Shown here in pieces: positions 28,430 to 39,490 of a DNA stretch of 64,000 bases. This DNA is from Limnobaculum xujianqingii (GTDB taxonomy: Bacteria; Pseudomonadota; Gammaproteobacteria; Enterobacterales; Enterobacteriaceae). The position numbers were made by a program, and so were the translations under genes. The number at the start of each line of letters is the position of its first letter. The first letter of the stretch is position 1. The stretch spans positions 186,001 to 250,000 of the forward strand of contig NZ_JABMLK010000002.1 in NCBI RefSeq assembly GCF_013394855.1. Direction: 5' to 3'. The notes beneath the pieces were generated by a model. That model ran no database searches and had not been told where the DNA came from. It saw nothing but the letters and a program-made list of their open reading frames with translations.

Positions 28430-29118
28430 CCTGAGGATTTAAGCGTCCGGATAGTATCGTGAATTCTGGTTATCAGTAAACCAACTATAAGCTGTTAATT
28501 TTTCACAAATCAGTTAATTGAAACTAATGGTTTTATATTCTTGTTAGTAAAAAAACAACGCAATCTAAAAAGCATTATCAACTCTATGTCAGGATAATTC
28601 ATTGTGATGGTTTTAATCTCAAAACCATGGCTGGCATCATTAACCATATGTAACTTCTTCTGTGGTTTATTATATAAAAAACGAGTATTTGCAAGGCGTT
28701 ATTGATTATGACTTAATGCGCTTTCCGCAGGGGAAGTGGTAATCAAAAGCAGCTAATGGATAATGTTTTTTCTGCCTTTTTCTCACTGATTTTTATAGTG
28801 AATTTCTACTTTCATTTTGAATGACGTCAATATAATAAGAGATAATTTATAACCAATAAGTTATTCACATCAGACCTACTTTTGGAAAGCCGACTTTTAA
28901 CTTATGCCCGAAATAGAGAAGCGTACTATTTTTATCATCGCTTAAGATATTCGCTTATTCAGGGGAATTGGTCTGTTCTCTGGCGGAAGAAACAACGCTT
29001 AAACTTGCTGGTGAATCTATTGCTCAGTTAAGCAGGCTACAGCATTTTTTAGCGTGGCAATAGCATTTAAGCTGCAGGCAAAAAGGTGTACCAATGGCAC
29101 AACTCAATGGAACGGTAA
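28430..29118. other. Intergenic region with a possible gene remnant
   Basis: No intact gene. 28880-29060 reads as open fragments in two frames (LLTYARNREAYYFYHRLRYS, then LAEETTLKLAGESIAQLSRL up to a stop at 29061-29063), which may be the decayed end of a coding gene. Upstream of the efflux genes one would expect a regulator. Low certainty. Confidence 0.35.
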
Positions 29119-30213
29119 ATGGATAATTCTCGCTTTTGGATATGGATGACGGCCATCATCTTATGTGCTTTTTCACCAATAAAAACGGCGTTTGCCGATC
29201 AGACCGATATAATTCGTCCGGAAAAAACGGCGCTGACAGTGACGACTATGTCCCCCAAAATGATGGAGTGGGACAATACACTGCTTGCCACCGGTAATAT
29301 TGTTGCCTGGCAGGAAGCCAATGTGAGTACCGAAGCCAGCGGTTTAAGTATCACGCGCGTGCTGGTTGATGTGGGGGATAAAGTCGATAAAGGGCAACTG
29401 TTGGCCGAATTGCAAAACCATACGCTGGAATCGGAACTGGCTCAGGCAAGTGCAGAGCTGGTTCAGGCCATTGCACAGCGGGAAGAGGCGAGAGCCGATG
29501 CCGAACGTGCGCGTAAATTGCAAAAGTCAGCGGCATTAAGTGCCCAACAAATTACTCAATATCTGATTACGGCAAAAATCGCAGAGGCGCGGGTTAAAGC
29601 CCACGAGGCGAAAGTCAGCTCCGCACAGTTTCGCCTTTCTCAAACACAAATCGTCGCTCCGGACGCGGGGACGATTACCATCCGGCAGGCTACATTGGGC
29701 CATGTTGTCTCCCCCGGCGATATCCTGTTTAAACTGAACCGTCAGGATCGTATGGAATGGCGTGGTGAATTGCCGTCAAATGAACTGGCTCAGATTCAGC
29801 CAGGGCAAAAAGTAAAACTATCGATTAACGGGCAAGATGTCGTTACCGGCCAGGTGCGTCAGGTTGCTCCTACGGTGGACCAAAAAACCCGTAATGGGCT
29901 GGTGTATGTTGACCTGCCTGATGCCCCATCGATTCGTGCAGGAATGTTTGCCTCGGGAAATATTACCATCAGCCAGCGCAAGGGGCTGGCGGTTCCCCTG
30001 TCGGCATTGTTGTTACAGGATGGTGCGGCGTTTGTTTCTCGTGTCGGTCCCGATAATAAAATTGTGCAAACCAAAGTGACTGTCGGATCTCAGGTTGATG
30101 GTTGGGTGCCAATCCTCAATGGATTGCAGCCAGAGGATAGCATTGTTGTCAGCGGCGTCAGCTTCCTGTCCGAGGGTGATTCCGTACGCATTGCCTCTCA
30201 TCAGGCCGACTAA
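29119..30213 (+). CDS. RND efflux periplasmic adaptor (membrane fusion protein)
   Basis: 364 residues. Signal peptide ending AFA, then lipoyl halves (VSTEASGLSITRVLVDVGDK; IVAPDAGTITIR), an alpha-hairpin between them (Ala/Glu/Gln-rich, about residues 105-175), and beta-barrel plus membrane-proximal domain (RAGMFASGNI, VPLSALLLQDG). It links the inner-membrane RND pump encoded next to an outer-membrane channel such as TolC. The pump gene starts 10 bp later. No Cys lipobox, so it is probably membrane-anchored by the pump or N-terminus. Confidence 0.92.
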   Translation: MDNSRFWIWMTAIILCAFSPIKTAFADQTDIIRPEKTALTVTTMSPKMMEWDNTLLATGNIVAWQEANVSTEASGLSITRVLVDVGDKVDKGQLLAELQNHTLESELAQASAELVQAIAQREEARADAERARKLQKSAALSAQQITQYLITAKIAEARVKAHEAKVSSAQFRLSQTQIVAPDAGTITIRQATLGHVVSPGDILFKLNRQDRMEWRGELPSNELAQIQPGQKVKLSINGQDVVTGQVRQVAPTVDQKTRNGLVYVDLPDAPSIRAGMFASGNITISQRKGLAVPLSALLLQDGAAFVSRVGPDNKIVQTKVTVGSQVDGWVPILNGLQPEDSIVVSGVSFLSEGDSVRIASHQAD

Positions 30214-30223
30214 GGAGAAATGC

Positions 30224-33200
30224 ATGAACGTTTCATCCTGGTCTATCAATAATCCTATTCCGGCCATATTGCTGTTTATGCTGCTAACCATTATTGGGTT
30301 AGGGGCGTTTAACAGCATGAAGATTCAGAGCATGCCGGATGTTGAACTTCCTATTGTTACGGTTACTGCAACCCTGCAAGGGGCTGCGCCTTCTCAAATA
30401 GAAACGGATATCGCGCGTAAGCTGGAAAATACCATTTCCTCAGTACAGGACGTCAAACATATCACTACCACCGTGCAGGATGGCGTCGCGACTCTGGTTA
30501 TTGAGTTCCGGATAGAGAAATCGATTCAGGATGCCATGGACGACGTGCGTGATGCAGTGGCTCGTGTTCGCTCTGATTTACCCGCCGCCATGAATGAACC
30601 CATTATTGCCAAGTTGGATCTGGCCAATATGCCGGTTTTGGCCTATGCGGTGCACTCTTCCAAAATGGATGAGCAAGAACTGTCATGGTTTGTGGATAAC
30701 GATATTGCCAAAACATTGTTGAATGTTAAGGGTGTCGGTTCCGTAAGCCGCGTGGGTGGAGTGACGCGGCAAATTAATGTGGAGCTTTCGCCAGAACGTT
30801 TACTGGCATTGCAAATCTCTGCCGCCGATATCTCCCGACAGCTAAAAATGACTCAGCAGGAAGCATCAGCAGGACGTGCAGATATTGGTCAGTTAGAGCA
30901 GCGCGCTCGTACATTGGCAACGGTACGCAACGTTGATGAGCTGGCAAACATGAATATGCTGCTATCCGACGGGCGGCAGGTACGTTTAAACCAAATCGCT
31001 ACCGTGAGTGATGCTACGGCAGAACAGCGCAATGCCGCCTTTCTTGATGGAAAACCGGTGGTGGCGTTTGAAGTGGTACGAACCAAAGGCGGCAGCGATG
31101 TGGATATCATGCACGCCGTACGGGAACAGCTGGCAGAACTTCATCAAAAACATCCGGACGTAGTAATAAGCGAAGCGTTTAACTTTGTAGACCCTACGGT
31201 TGAAAACTACGAAGGCTCTATGAGCTTGCTGTATGAAGGTGCTTTTCTGGCTATTATCGTGGTGTGGATTTTTCTGCGTAACTGGCGGGCAACCTTTGTG
31301 GCTACGGTCGCTTTGCCACTGTCGATTATTCCTACCTTTGCCGCGATGTACCTGATGGGATTTACGCTTAATACAGTCACTTTGCTATCGCTGTCACTGG
31401 TGGTGGGCATTCTGGTGGATGATGCGATTGTTGAAATTGAAAACATCATGCGTCATCTGTCGATGGGAAAAACGCCGATGGAGGCTGCCAGAGAAGCAGC
31501 CGATGAAATCGGTCTGGCAGTTATTGCCACCACATTCACTTTGATTGCGGTCTTCTTACCGACTGCATTTATGCCCGGTATTGTTGGGCGCTTCTTTATT
31601 CAGTTTGGCTGGACGGCGGCTATTGCGGTATTTTTCTCGCTGGTGGTTGCCCGTTTATTAACGCCGATGATGGCGGCTTATATACTCAAGCCATTAAAAC
31701 ATGCACATCGTCAGGCCGGGTGGGAGCGAGGCTTTTCCCGGGCAGCGGTCTTGGCAATGAAAAACCGCTTCAAAACCGTCATGATAACGATGTTATTTTT
31801 CTTTGGCGTGTTACTGGGGTTAGGGCCACTTCTGCCTACGGGGTTCACCACGCCGGACGATTTGTCACAAACTCAGGTTAATCTGACACTGCCGCCGGGC
31901 AGTCGTTTTGAACAAACGCTGGCGCTGACTAAGCAGGCAGAAGCCATTGTCAAAACTCATCCTCATGTGCGAACCATTTATACCACCATTGGCGGCGGTA
32001 CTGCCGGGGGTAATTTGGGGGACGATCAGGGCGCGTCAGATCCTCGTCAGGCTACTCTGACCATTAACCTTTCCCCACGAGGGGAACGCAGCGGTATCAG
32101 CAAACAGCAAATTGAAGCGCAATTACGGGAACAACTGGATGTGTTACCAGGAGTCCGACTGAAGGTGGCTTTTGGTGGTTCAACGGAGAAATATGAAATT
32201 GCGTTAACCGGGGATGACAGCGAAGCGCTTATTGCTCATGCCCGAAAAGTCGTCAGCGAAATGCGGCGTATTCCCGGTATTGGACATGTTACCTCTAATG
32301 CCAGTCTGGTGAGATCAGAAGTGATCATTCGTCCGGATTTTGCTCGGGCAGCGGATTTAGGCGTGACGACCGAAGCCATTGCAGACACGCTGCGGGTTGC
32401 CACCATCGGCGATTACGATCAGGCGCTGGCTAAACTCAATTTGGATCAGCGCCAGATTCCAATCGTTGTCAAATTAGAGGAGAAGGCGCGGCAGAATCTG
32501 GCGTTATTATCCCGCCTTACGGTTCCTGGTGCTCAGGGGCCGGTGATGCTGGCGAATGTGGCAACGGTTACCGTGGTTGACGGTATAGACCAGATAAAAC
32601 GCTACGATCGTCGCCGTACTGTGGATATCGAAATAGAACTTAACGGTATTCCTCTTGGTGATGTTGATGAGAGTGTTTATAACTTGCCGAGTATGCAACA
32701 GCTTCCACCGGGGATTTACACCACTCAGGTCGGTGATGCCGAACTGATGGTGGAGTTAATGTCAGGGTTTGCGGTTGCCATGGGAACTGGCGTTCTGTGT
32801 ATTTTCATTGTGCTGGTGCTGCTGTTTAAAGATTTTATGCAGCCAGTCACTATTCTTGCTGCCCTGATATTGTCAGTACCTGGCGCAATCCTGTCGCTGT
32901 TTCTTGCCCAGAAGGCGTTTTCTATGCCTGCCATGCTGGGGCTGATTATGTTAATGGGGGTAGCGACTAAGAACTCGATTCTACTCGTGGAATATGCGAT
33001 TAAAGCCAGGACAGAAATGGGCATGGCGCGTTTTGAAGCGTTAGTTGACGCCGGTAAAAAACGCGCCCGTCCTATTGTGATGACTACCTTTGCTATGGGG
33101 GGCGGTATGTTACCTATTGCGCTGGGTCTTGGTGTAGACCTCAGTTTCCGCTCTCCAATGGCGATTGCTGTAATTGGTGGCTTAATCACATCGACATTTC

Positions 33201-33292
33201 TTAGCCTGATCGTTATCCCGGTAATTTTTACCTATATCGACGATCTGCGGTTGTGGGGAATACGTTTGTTTGAGCGCCTGCGGCGTCGTTAA
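30224..33292 (+). CDS. RND multidrug efflux permease (HAE1/AcrB-like)
   Basis: 1022 residues and 12 membrane segments in two repeats, each with a large periplasmic loop. N-terminus SINNPIPAILLFMLL, proton-relay acids in LVDDAIVEIENI of TM4, and the conserved GVATKNSILLVEYA in TM10-11. It should export substrates by proton antiport with the adaptor encoded upstream; no outer-membrane channel gene is present, so TolC is the likely partner. AAGGAG six bases before the ATG fixes the start at 30224. No adjacent regulator. Confidence 0.94.
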   Translation: MNVSSWSINNPIPAILLFMLLTIIGLGAFNSMKIQSMPDVELPIVTVTATLQGAAPSQIETDIARKLENTISSVQDVKHITTTVQDGVATLVIEFRIEKSIQDAMDDVRDAVARVRSDLPAAMNEPIIAKLDLANMPVLAYAVHSSKMDEQELSWFVDNDIAKTLLNVKGVGSVSRVGGVTRQINVELSPERLLALQISAADISRQLKMTQQEASAGRADIGQLEQRARTLATVRNVDELANMNMLLSDGRQVRLNQIATVSDATAEQRNAAFLDGKPVVAFEVVRTKGGSDVDIMHAVREQLAELHQKHPDVVISEAFNFVDPTVENYEGSMSLLYEGAFLAIIVVWIFLRNWRATFVATVALPLSIIPTFAAMYLMGFTLNTVTLLSLSLVVGILVDDAIVEIENIMRHLSMGKTPMEAAREAADEIGLAVIATTFTLIAVFLPTAFMPGIVGRFFIQFGWTAAIAVFFSLVVARLLTPMMAAYILKPLKHAHRQAGWERGFSRAAVLAMKNRFKTVMITMLFFFGVLLGLGPLLPTGFTTPDDLSQTQVNLTLPPGSRFEQTLALTKQAEAIVKTHPHVRTIYTTIGGGTAGGNLGDDQGASDPRQATLTINLSPRGERSGISKQQIEAQLREQLDVLPGVRLKVAFGGSTEKYEIALTGDDSEALIAHARKVVSEMRRIPGIGHVTSNASLVRSEVIIRPDFARAADLGVTTEAIADTLRVATIGDYDQALAKLNLDQRQIPIVVKLEEKARQNLALLSRLTVPGAQGPVMLANVATVTVVDGIDQIKRYDRRRTVDIEIELNGIPLGDVDESVYNLPSMQQLPPGIYTTQVGDAELMVELMSGFAVAMGTGVLCIFIVLVLLFKDFMQPVTILAALILSVPGAILSLFLAQKAFSMPAMLGLIMLMGVATKNSILLVEYAIKARTEMGMARFEALVDAGKKRARPIVMTTFAMGGGMLPIALGLGVDLSFRSPMAIAVIGGLITSTFLSLIVIPVIFTYIDDLRLWGIRLFERLRRR

Positions 33293-33309
33293 GCACTATT
33301 TTTTATTAG

Positions 33310-33336
33310 AAGGGCAAAACTCAGGTTTGCCCTTTT
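33310..33336 (+). terminator. Terminator of the RND operon
   Basis: AAGGGCAAA (33310-33318) / TTTGCCCTT (33326-33334) with a T run, 18 bp after the stop codon. Confidence 0.92.
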
Positions 33337-33895
33337 TTATTATCAGCAATATTTTTACGCTCGCCCTTCAAATCAAACTCTGCATTAATTCAGACATTTT
33401 ACTTTAGCAATCAATAAACTACCTTCTCTGACAGCAGGTTTTCTTATAGTTATTCACTAATTACCAGTTTAAAAATATTAATAGGGCGATTTTATTTATT
33501 GTTGGTGAATATAACTACTCTTACACAAGCTAACCAATAGAATTGATCGTAAATTCATTTTATTTTTTATTTAATGTTTATTCTATTTATTTTTATTTAT
33601 TGCAACACTTATTGTTTTTTGGTTTTTATTTTTCAAGCTAAGAATTAAAAGTGAAAAATAGTATTATGGGCTACATAACTAGCTAATGCCTGTTGAAAAT
33701 TTCATCAGGCAACCAAAAAATAGTTGTTTATTGATATTTTATGACTTTTTTAGGGGTAAAAGTTCGGCTTATTGAGTTTACTTGAAGTTATTGATCGTGT
33801 TTCAATGTGTAAAGAGTTGTTTTTATGTGTGAGTGAAAACGTATTGAAATACTGAACGTGCTGAAAGTTTATATATAAAAATATGGAGATACGCT
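33337..33895. other. AT-rich leader of the fifth InsA-like gene
   Basis: About 560 bp without a gene, AT-rich, ending with GGAGAT before the ATG at 33896. Similar in size and character to the leader before 38137. Confidence 0.55.
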
Positions 33896-34129
33896 ATGTT
33901 CAAAAGAAGAGTTCATTGTCGTTATTGTTCCAAAACGAATGCTGTGAAAAAGCATGGTACTGCACCTTCAGGGTATCAGCGCTATCGATGTGGCCATTGC
34001 CAGAAAACATTTCAGATAAATTACATTTATCAGGCCTATAAAATCTCTGATGAGGAGATTGTAAATAAAATGCAAAATGGTTTGGATAATGAGTTTAATG
34101 ATTTAAGTATTAATGTTAATTATCTTTAA
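33896..34129 (+). CDS. InsA-like zinc-ribbon protein, C-terminus shortened, paired with autotransporter
   Basis: 77 residues. CRYC ... CGHC zinc ribbon, GYQRYRC, QKTFQINYIYQAYK, very close to IS1 InsA residues 1-50, but the helix-turn-helix region is replaced by a short acidic tail (KISDEEIVNKMQNGL). It is upstream of an autotransporter gene, and the same arrangement repeats 4.2 kb later. GGAGA upstream of the ATG. A protein with only the ribbon could bind DNA weakly or act by protein contact; unknown. Confidence 0.78.
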   Translation: MFKRRVHCRYCSKTNAVKKHGTAPSGYQRYRCGHCQKTFQINYIYQAYKISDEEIVNKMQNGLDNEFNDLSINVNYL

Positions 34130-34387
34130 TAGTAAATACGTAAGTATTCAGCCGTCCATTTTAATTATTATCAGGTATTTCTGGTCTTTGTTTTCTATCA
34201 ATTCATATTGATAAATAAAGTATGAAAATATTTTAAAGAGTTAGTTTTTGACGTGTTTTTTAATAACCATCATTTAATATTAGAAAGTAATTAAAAGAAA
34301 GGTATCTAAAGTTGCAACTCGTTTGGTGATGAATGATATGCCGAATAGAGAGGATAGAAAAGTATCAATATGGAGAATTATAACATC

Positions 34388-37300
34388 ATGAGAAAACAAT
34401 GGAAAAAAGTGATGCCGGTAGTATTGGGGGGGCTCTTTTCTTTATAGCTTCATGACTCAGGCAGCGGAACTGACAGATCAGTTTTATACCAGTAGCATTA
34501 GTTCGATTACCAGTGGAAACCATACCGTTAACAATGGTGATGTCACTTTAGATGCTTCCGGTTATACCGGGGCATTTGCCTACCAAAGGGCAATCATCAA
34601 TACAATGAATGGTGCAGTTAATATCGGTATTGGCCAAAGCAACACATTAACCATAAAAGGTTTTAATAATAATTCCTCTCAGCAAAATTCTACGCTTTAC
34701 GCTTACAAGAGAGCGCCAACCCTCAGTGGAACCATGACTTTTACCGGCGGCAACATTGTTGTCAGTAACGAAGTCACCAATAGTTATGCCAATATTTATG
34801 GTCTGTTTGCAGATAATGAAGGGCAATTTAGTTTTAAAAGCGACGGGGACAACAAAGTCAATCTGACCGTATTAATGCCACAGGCCGGGCTGGTGGATAC
34901 CCATCGTCATGGTATTGCACTCTATAATTCCGGACTCGATTTTGATGGTGGAAATTTTATTGTCAAAGTGGATGGCGATCCTGGTGCGAATTCTATTGAT
35001 CGGCGGATTGGTATTGCAGTATCGGCGGGGAGCAATGTGGATGTCAAAGCCGATAACGTTTTGATTGAAGCAAATGAGGTAGCGTTATTCTTTCCGGCTA
35101 CTATCGGGGATTATCCTAATCATCCAACGGCTTACGATGTGGTTAATACGGCAAAGTTTGATGCAGAGACCATTATCTTTAGGGGCAGTCAGGGCATTAT
35201 GGCAGGGCTGTCGAGTAATACCTTCAGAACTCGAAACGTGGTTGAGTTTACCGGCAATACGCTAATTGAAGCCATTGTGCGAGGTGATGAAAATAATATT
35301 TTTGGGGAAATCGGAGGTGGTCGGGCAATTGATGTGATGGCTACTGATATTACCTTTAACAGCAACGATACCGTCAGGATTATTGGTGAAAACTTAACGC
35401 CATTGGGTATTCGTCCTGGCTATGAACATGATTATTTAGGATGGATAGATGGTTACTGGCTTAGAACCGTTTCTCTTACTGATGGCTCAACGCTAACATC
35501 AAATGCTGACCTGTCATTAAGCAGTAACGGCGGTTACTACAATACCGGCTTGTATGTATGGAAAAGCCAGGCGCAATTTAATGGTAAAACCGATATTACG
35601 CTTAAAAATGGTGTCGATACCGCAAGAGCAGTGTATGTCTATGACGGCGGCACAGGAACCAGTAAAGCAGAATTTAATGATGATTTAAGCATCTCTCTGA
35701 TTGATACCGAGGCATCTTATATTGCCGGAATTGAGGTCACGGCAGGAGGTAAGGTCGATGTGAAAAATGGCCTGCTGTTAAATGATAACAGCGATATTTA
35801 CTGGTCGCTTTATTCGCGAGGTGCTGATAGTCAGATTGGTGTGAATACCACCGCCACAGGAACGGTACAGGTGAAAGGAGATATTGGCGCTATTAATGAC
35901 GGTGCAATTGATATGACGTTGAATAATCAAAACTCATATCTGACGGCGGCCAGCTACACGTCGACTTCTGGTTCAACCAGCAGAGGTATTGTTAATTTGG
36001 ATATTTCCAATCAGGCAGTCTGGAATATGACTGACAACTCCAGCGTAACCAGTCTCTCTTTAGCTTCGCAAGGTCGGGTTAATATTTTGTCTCCGGACAA
36101 TAATGGTTCGTTTAAAACCTTGACGGTTCACGGTGATTATACCGGCGGCGGTTCCCTGACTATCAATACCGCATTAGGTGGTGATGATTCTGAAACTGAT
36201 AAGATGATGGTGGAGGGAAATACCTCTGGCATTACCGATTTGTATGTTAACAACTACAATGGTATCGGTGGGCAAACCACCAACGGTATCGAGGTGATTA
36301 ATGTCGCCGGTGAGTCAGATGGTATCTTTCAGTTAGCTTCTGGTCATCGGGTGGTGGCGGGAGCTTATGAATATAATGTCACTAAGTCTGGTAACAACTG
36401 GTATCTGGTTAATACCATTCCGCCAGTTGTTATTCCACCGGAACCAGAGCCGGAGCCAGAACCAGGCCCAACGCCGGAACCAACTCCAGAGCCGGAACCT
36501 GAAGATAATGGTGGCGGTATCAAAGTTATCCGCCCTGAAGCCGGTGCCTATATTGCCAACCTGGCAGCCGCAAATTCGATGTTTACCACCCGATTGCACG
36601 ATCGTTTAGGTGAAACTCAGTATACCGATCTCTTAACTGGTGAAAGCAAAGTAACCAGCCTGTGGTTGCGTCAGGAAGGCGGTCATAACCGCAGCAAAAC
36701 TCAATCGAGCCAAAGCAAAACTCAAACCAATCGCTATGTGGTACAAATGGGTGGCGATATTGCTCAGTGGAGCAGCGATGGGCTGGACCGTCTGCATTTG
36801 GGGTTAATGGCCGGTTACGGTTATGCCAGCGGTAATACCGATGCCAAATACACCGCTTATCGGGCGAATAGCCGGGTGGATGGTTACGCGCTGGGATTAT
36901 ACGGCACCTGGTACGCCAATCAGGCTGACAAGTCCGGGCTGTATGTTGACAGCTGGGTGCAGTATGCCTGGTTTGATAACAGCGTGAAGGGCGATGGTCT
37001 GGCGGAAGAGAAGTATGATTCCAAAGGCTGGCTGGCCTCAGTAGAAACCGGCTACAGTTTTAAGCTGGGCGAAAATGAACGTACCAGCTACTGGTTACAG
37101 CCTAAAGCACAGCTGACCTGGATGGGTGTTCATGCCGATACGCATTATGAAACCAACGGCACTAAAGTGACCGGTAACGGCGATAACCTGTCCACTCGCT
37201 TAGGTCTGCGGGCTTATGCTCAGGGTCATAATGCGGTAGATGACAATACCGGTCGGGTATTCCAGCCGTTTGTCGAAGCCAACTGGTTATACAACAGCAA

Positions 37301-37490
37301 AAACTTTGGCGTCACCATGAACGATACCTCTGACTATCAGGCCGGTACTCGTAATATTGGTGAGCTAAAAGTGGGTGTTGAAGGCCATTTAAACAAAAAC
37401 CTGAACCTGTGGGGCAACGTAGCTCAGCAGATTGGTGATAAAGGCTATAGTGATACTCAGGCGACGATTGGGGTTAAGTATAGTTTTTGA
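34388..37490 (+). CDS. Autotransporter adhesin 1 (signal-peptide frameshift at a G7 tract)
   Basis: The long frame 34452-37490 gives 1012 residues: beta-helical passenger rich in Gly/Asn/Thr (about 1-640), Pro-Glu linker (PEPEPEPEPGPTPEPTPEPE), and a 12-strand barrel ending in Phe (VGVKYSF). Its own ATG at 34452 falls in the middle of the signal peptide. Reading from 34388 gives MRKQWKKVMPVVLGG and then a stop at 34445; with one G fewer in the seven-G tract (34426-34432) the signal peptide is completed (GSFLYSFMTQA-AELTDQF). As sequenced, export should be off. The start at 34388 copies the paralogue at 38564. Could be phase variation, decay or a sequencing error. Confidence 0.85.
34426..34432 (+). 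repeat. G7 homopolymer in the signal-peptide codons of autotransporter 1
   Basis: TT-GGGGGGG-CTC. Six G would keep the gene open through the signal peptide; seven introduces a stop 13 bases later. Candidate slipped-strand switch. Confidence 0.7.
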
Positions 37491-37514
37491 TCTCTTCTGA
37501 CTTTATTCTCTGAT

Positions 37515-37547
37515 AAAAAGAGCAGAACTTAAGTTCTGCTCTTTTTT
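37515..37547 (+). terminator. Terminator after autotransporter 1
   Basis: Perfect stem AAAAAGAGCAGAACTT / AAGTTCTGCTCTTTTT followed by T, 25 bp after the stop. Confidence 0.93.
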
Positions 37548-38136
37548 GTCGTTCTATCCTCAAACTCATTATTCAATCAATAAATTGCAATAAGTTAGCT
37601 TAGCTGACGGCAGGCGCTCATTGATATCAACCGGACCTGAACTAATTATGCTATTGAACAAATAGCAATAGGGGAATTTAATTTTTTCAAATGAAAAATA
37701 CACGTGAACGATATTTATATCCATGAATTGATATGTGATTAATATATTTGTTTTATTTGATGTAAATCATTTAATGATAATTATATGCAACACATGTGTT
37801 TTTATTTAAATATTCATTTTTTTGATTAAATAGTGTCATTAACTACATTTTTGCTAGATTGCTGGTGAATGTGTTGGTTTATCGTCAATTGCTCGATCTG
37901 TTAATCTGGGTATTGGTCATTATTGTTTTATAATAATCTGTATTTATCAATTTGATTGGAATTATAGATCGTGTTTAAATATGTTTTAGTACATATGATG
38001 CTCATAAGAGCCACGTGAACCCTATTAATAAGTTAAGTTCTGGTTTTATCAAATTTTGAAAGTTAAGGCGTATTTATATTAATCGGTCACTGATTTTTAT
38101 GAGGTTTTATATAGGTAAGAATATTGGAGAAGCACT
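37548..38136. other. AT-rich leader of the sixth InsA-like gene
   Basis: About 590 bp without a gene, AT-rich, ending in GGAGAAGCACT before the ATG at 38137. Confidence 0.55.
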
Positions 38137-38364
38137 ATGTTCAAAAGAAGGATTTATTGTCGGTATTGCTCCCGCTCGAATGCAATTAAAAAACACGGCA
38201 CGGCACCTTCAGGCTATCAGCGCTATTTGTGTGGCCATTGCCAGAAGACATTTCAGGAAAACTATATTTATCAGGCTTATAAAACTCCGGATGAGGTAGG
38301 CGTAAAAGAAACCCAAAGGGGGTTGAGCAATGAATTTATTACTCAGGAAATTAGTGCTAATTAA
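38137..38364 (+). CDS. InsA-like zinc-ribbon protein, C-terminus shortened, paired with autotransporter
   Basis: 75 residues, a close paralogue of the gene at 33896: CRYC ... CGHC ribbon, GYQRYLC, QKTFQENYIYQAYK, then a short divergent tail (TPDEVGVKETQRG). GGAG precedes the ATG. It lies 199 bp before the second autotransporter, just as its paralogue lies 258 bp before the first. No InsB and no IS1 ends. Same functional inference as its paralogue: an adhesin-linked regulator or a relic of one. Confidence 0.78.
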   Translation: MFKRRIYCRYCSRSNAIKKHGTAPSGYQRYLCGHCQKTFQENYIYQAYKTPDEVGVKETQRGLSNEFITQEISAN

Positions 38365-39079
38365 ATTTAATCAGAATTAACTATACATAGAAAAATAAAT
38401 ATAAGACTAATTTTATTGTTGGTCTGATTAGCTATTCCCCATATTTTTTAGATAGTGTCAGTAACAAGTAAGCAAATAAAAAAACATATTTTTACGTTCT
38501 TATGGGGAATGCCACACAGAAATTAAGGATGGCAAAAATATCAAAATGGAGAGTTATAACATAATGAAAAAACCATGGAAAAAAGTGATGCCGGTGGTAT
38601 TAGGGAGCAGCCTTTTTGCTACTCCGCTAATGGCTGATGCAAGAGAGTTGACAGATGAAACCTATACTACCTCGATTAATCGAATTGACTATGGAAATCA
38701 TACCGTTAGCAATGGTGATGTTACGCTTGATGCCAGTGGATATACCGGAGCCTATAATAATCAAAGATCGATCATCAGTACGCTTAATGGGGCAGTAAAT
38801 ATCGATATTAGCGAGGGTAACACCTTAACGATAAAAGGTTTTAACTATAATTCGGCAGACTATTATTCGGCATTACACGCTCATAAAAGAGGCAATTTAA
38901 GCGGAACCATGACGTTTACGGGTGGTAACGTTGTTGTCAGTAATCATGCGACCAGTGTTAACTCATTCAGTAGTTATGGAATGTATGGTAATGAAGGTGG
39001 GCAATTTGATTTTAAGAGCGACGGTGATAATAAAATCAATTTGACCGTTTATGTACCTGTGTCTGGTAAGTCTACCAAC

Positions 39080-39490
39080 CGGACTGGTATTTATCTTAAT
39101 GATAGTGCATTAAATTTTGATGGGGGGAATCTTACCGTCAATCTTGATGGTGTCCCTGCTCCTAATCTTTATAACAGTGAGACCCGCACTGGTATCAATA
39201 TTAATGATAGCGCATTCAATTTTAATGGAAAAAATCTTACCGTCAGTATTAATGGTGACCCTACTCCTAATCCTTATAACAGTGAGAGCCGAACGGGTAT
39301 CAGTACTTATGATAGTGACTTTACGTTTAATGGCGAAGATTTTACTGTCAGCATGGATAGTAATTTTGGCAGTGGTGGGCGTCGAACAGGCCTGAATATT
39401 AATAACAGTGAGTTTGACCTTAACGGGAAAAACTTTAGTGTCAGAATTGATGGTAATCCCGAGAGTGGCACACTTGAGAATCAGGTAGGG
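39080..39490 (+). repeat. Passenger repeat array in autotransporter 2
   Basis: Four to five units of about 35 codons with the pattern RTGI-x4-DS-x-F-x-F-x-G-(K/E/G)-(N/D)-(L/F)-(T/S)-V, often followed by NSE. Autotransporter 1 has a single equivalent unit (GIALYNSGLDFDGGNFIV), so the array expanded after the duplication. Confidence 0.75.
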
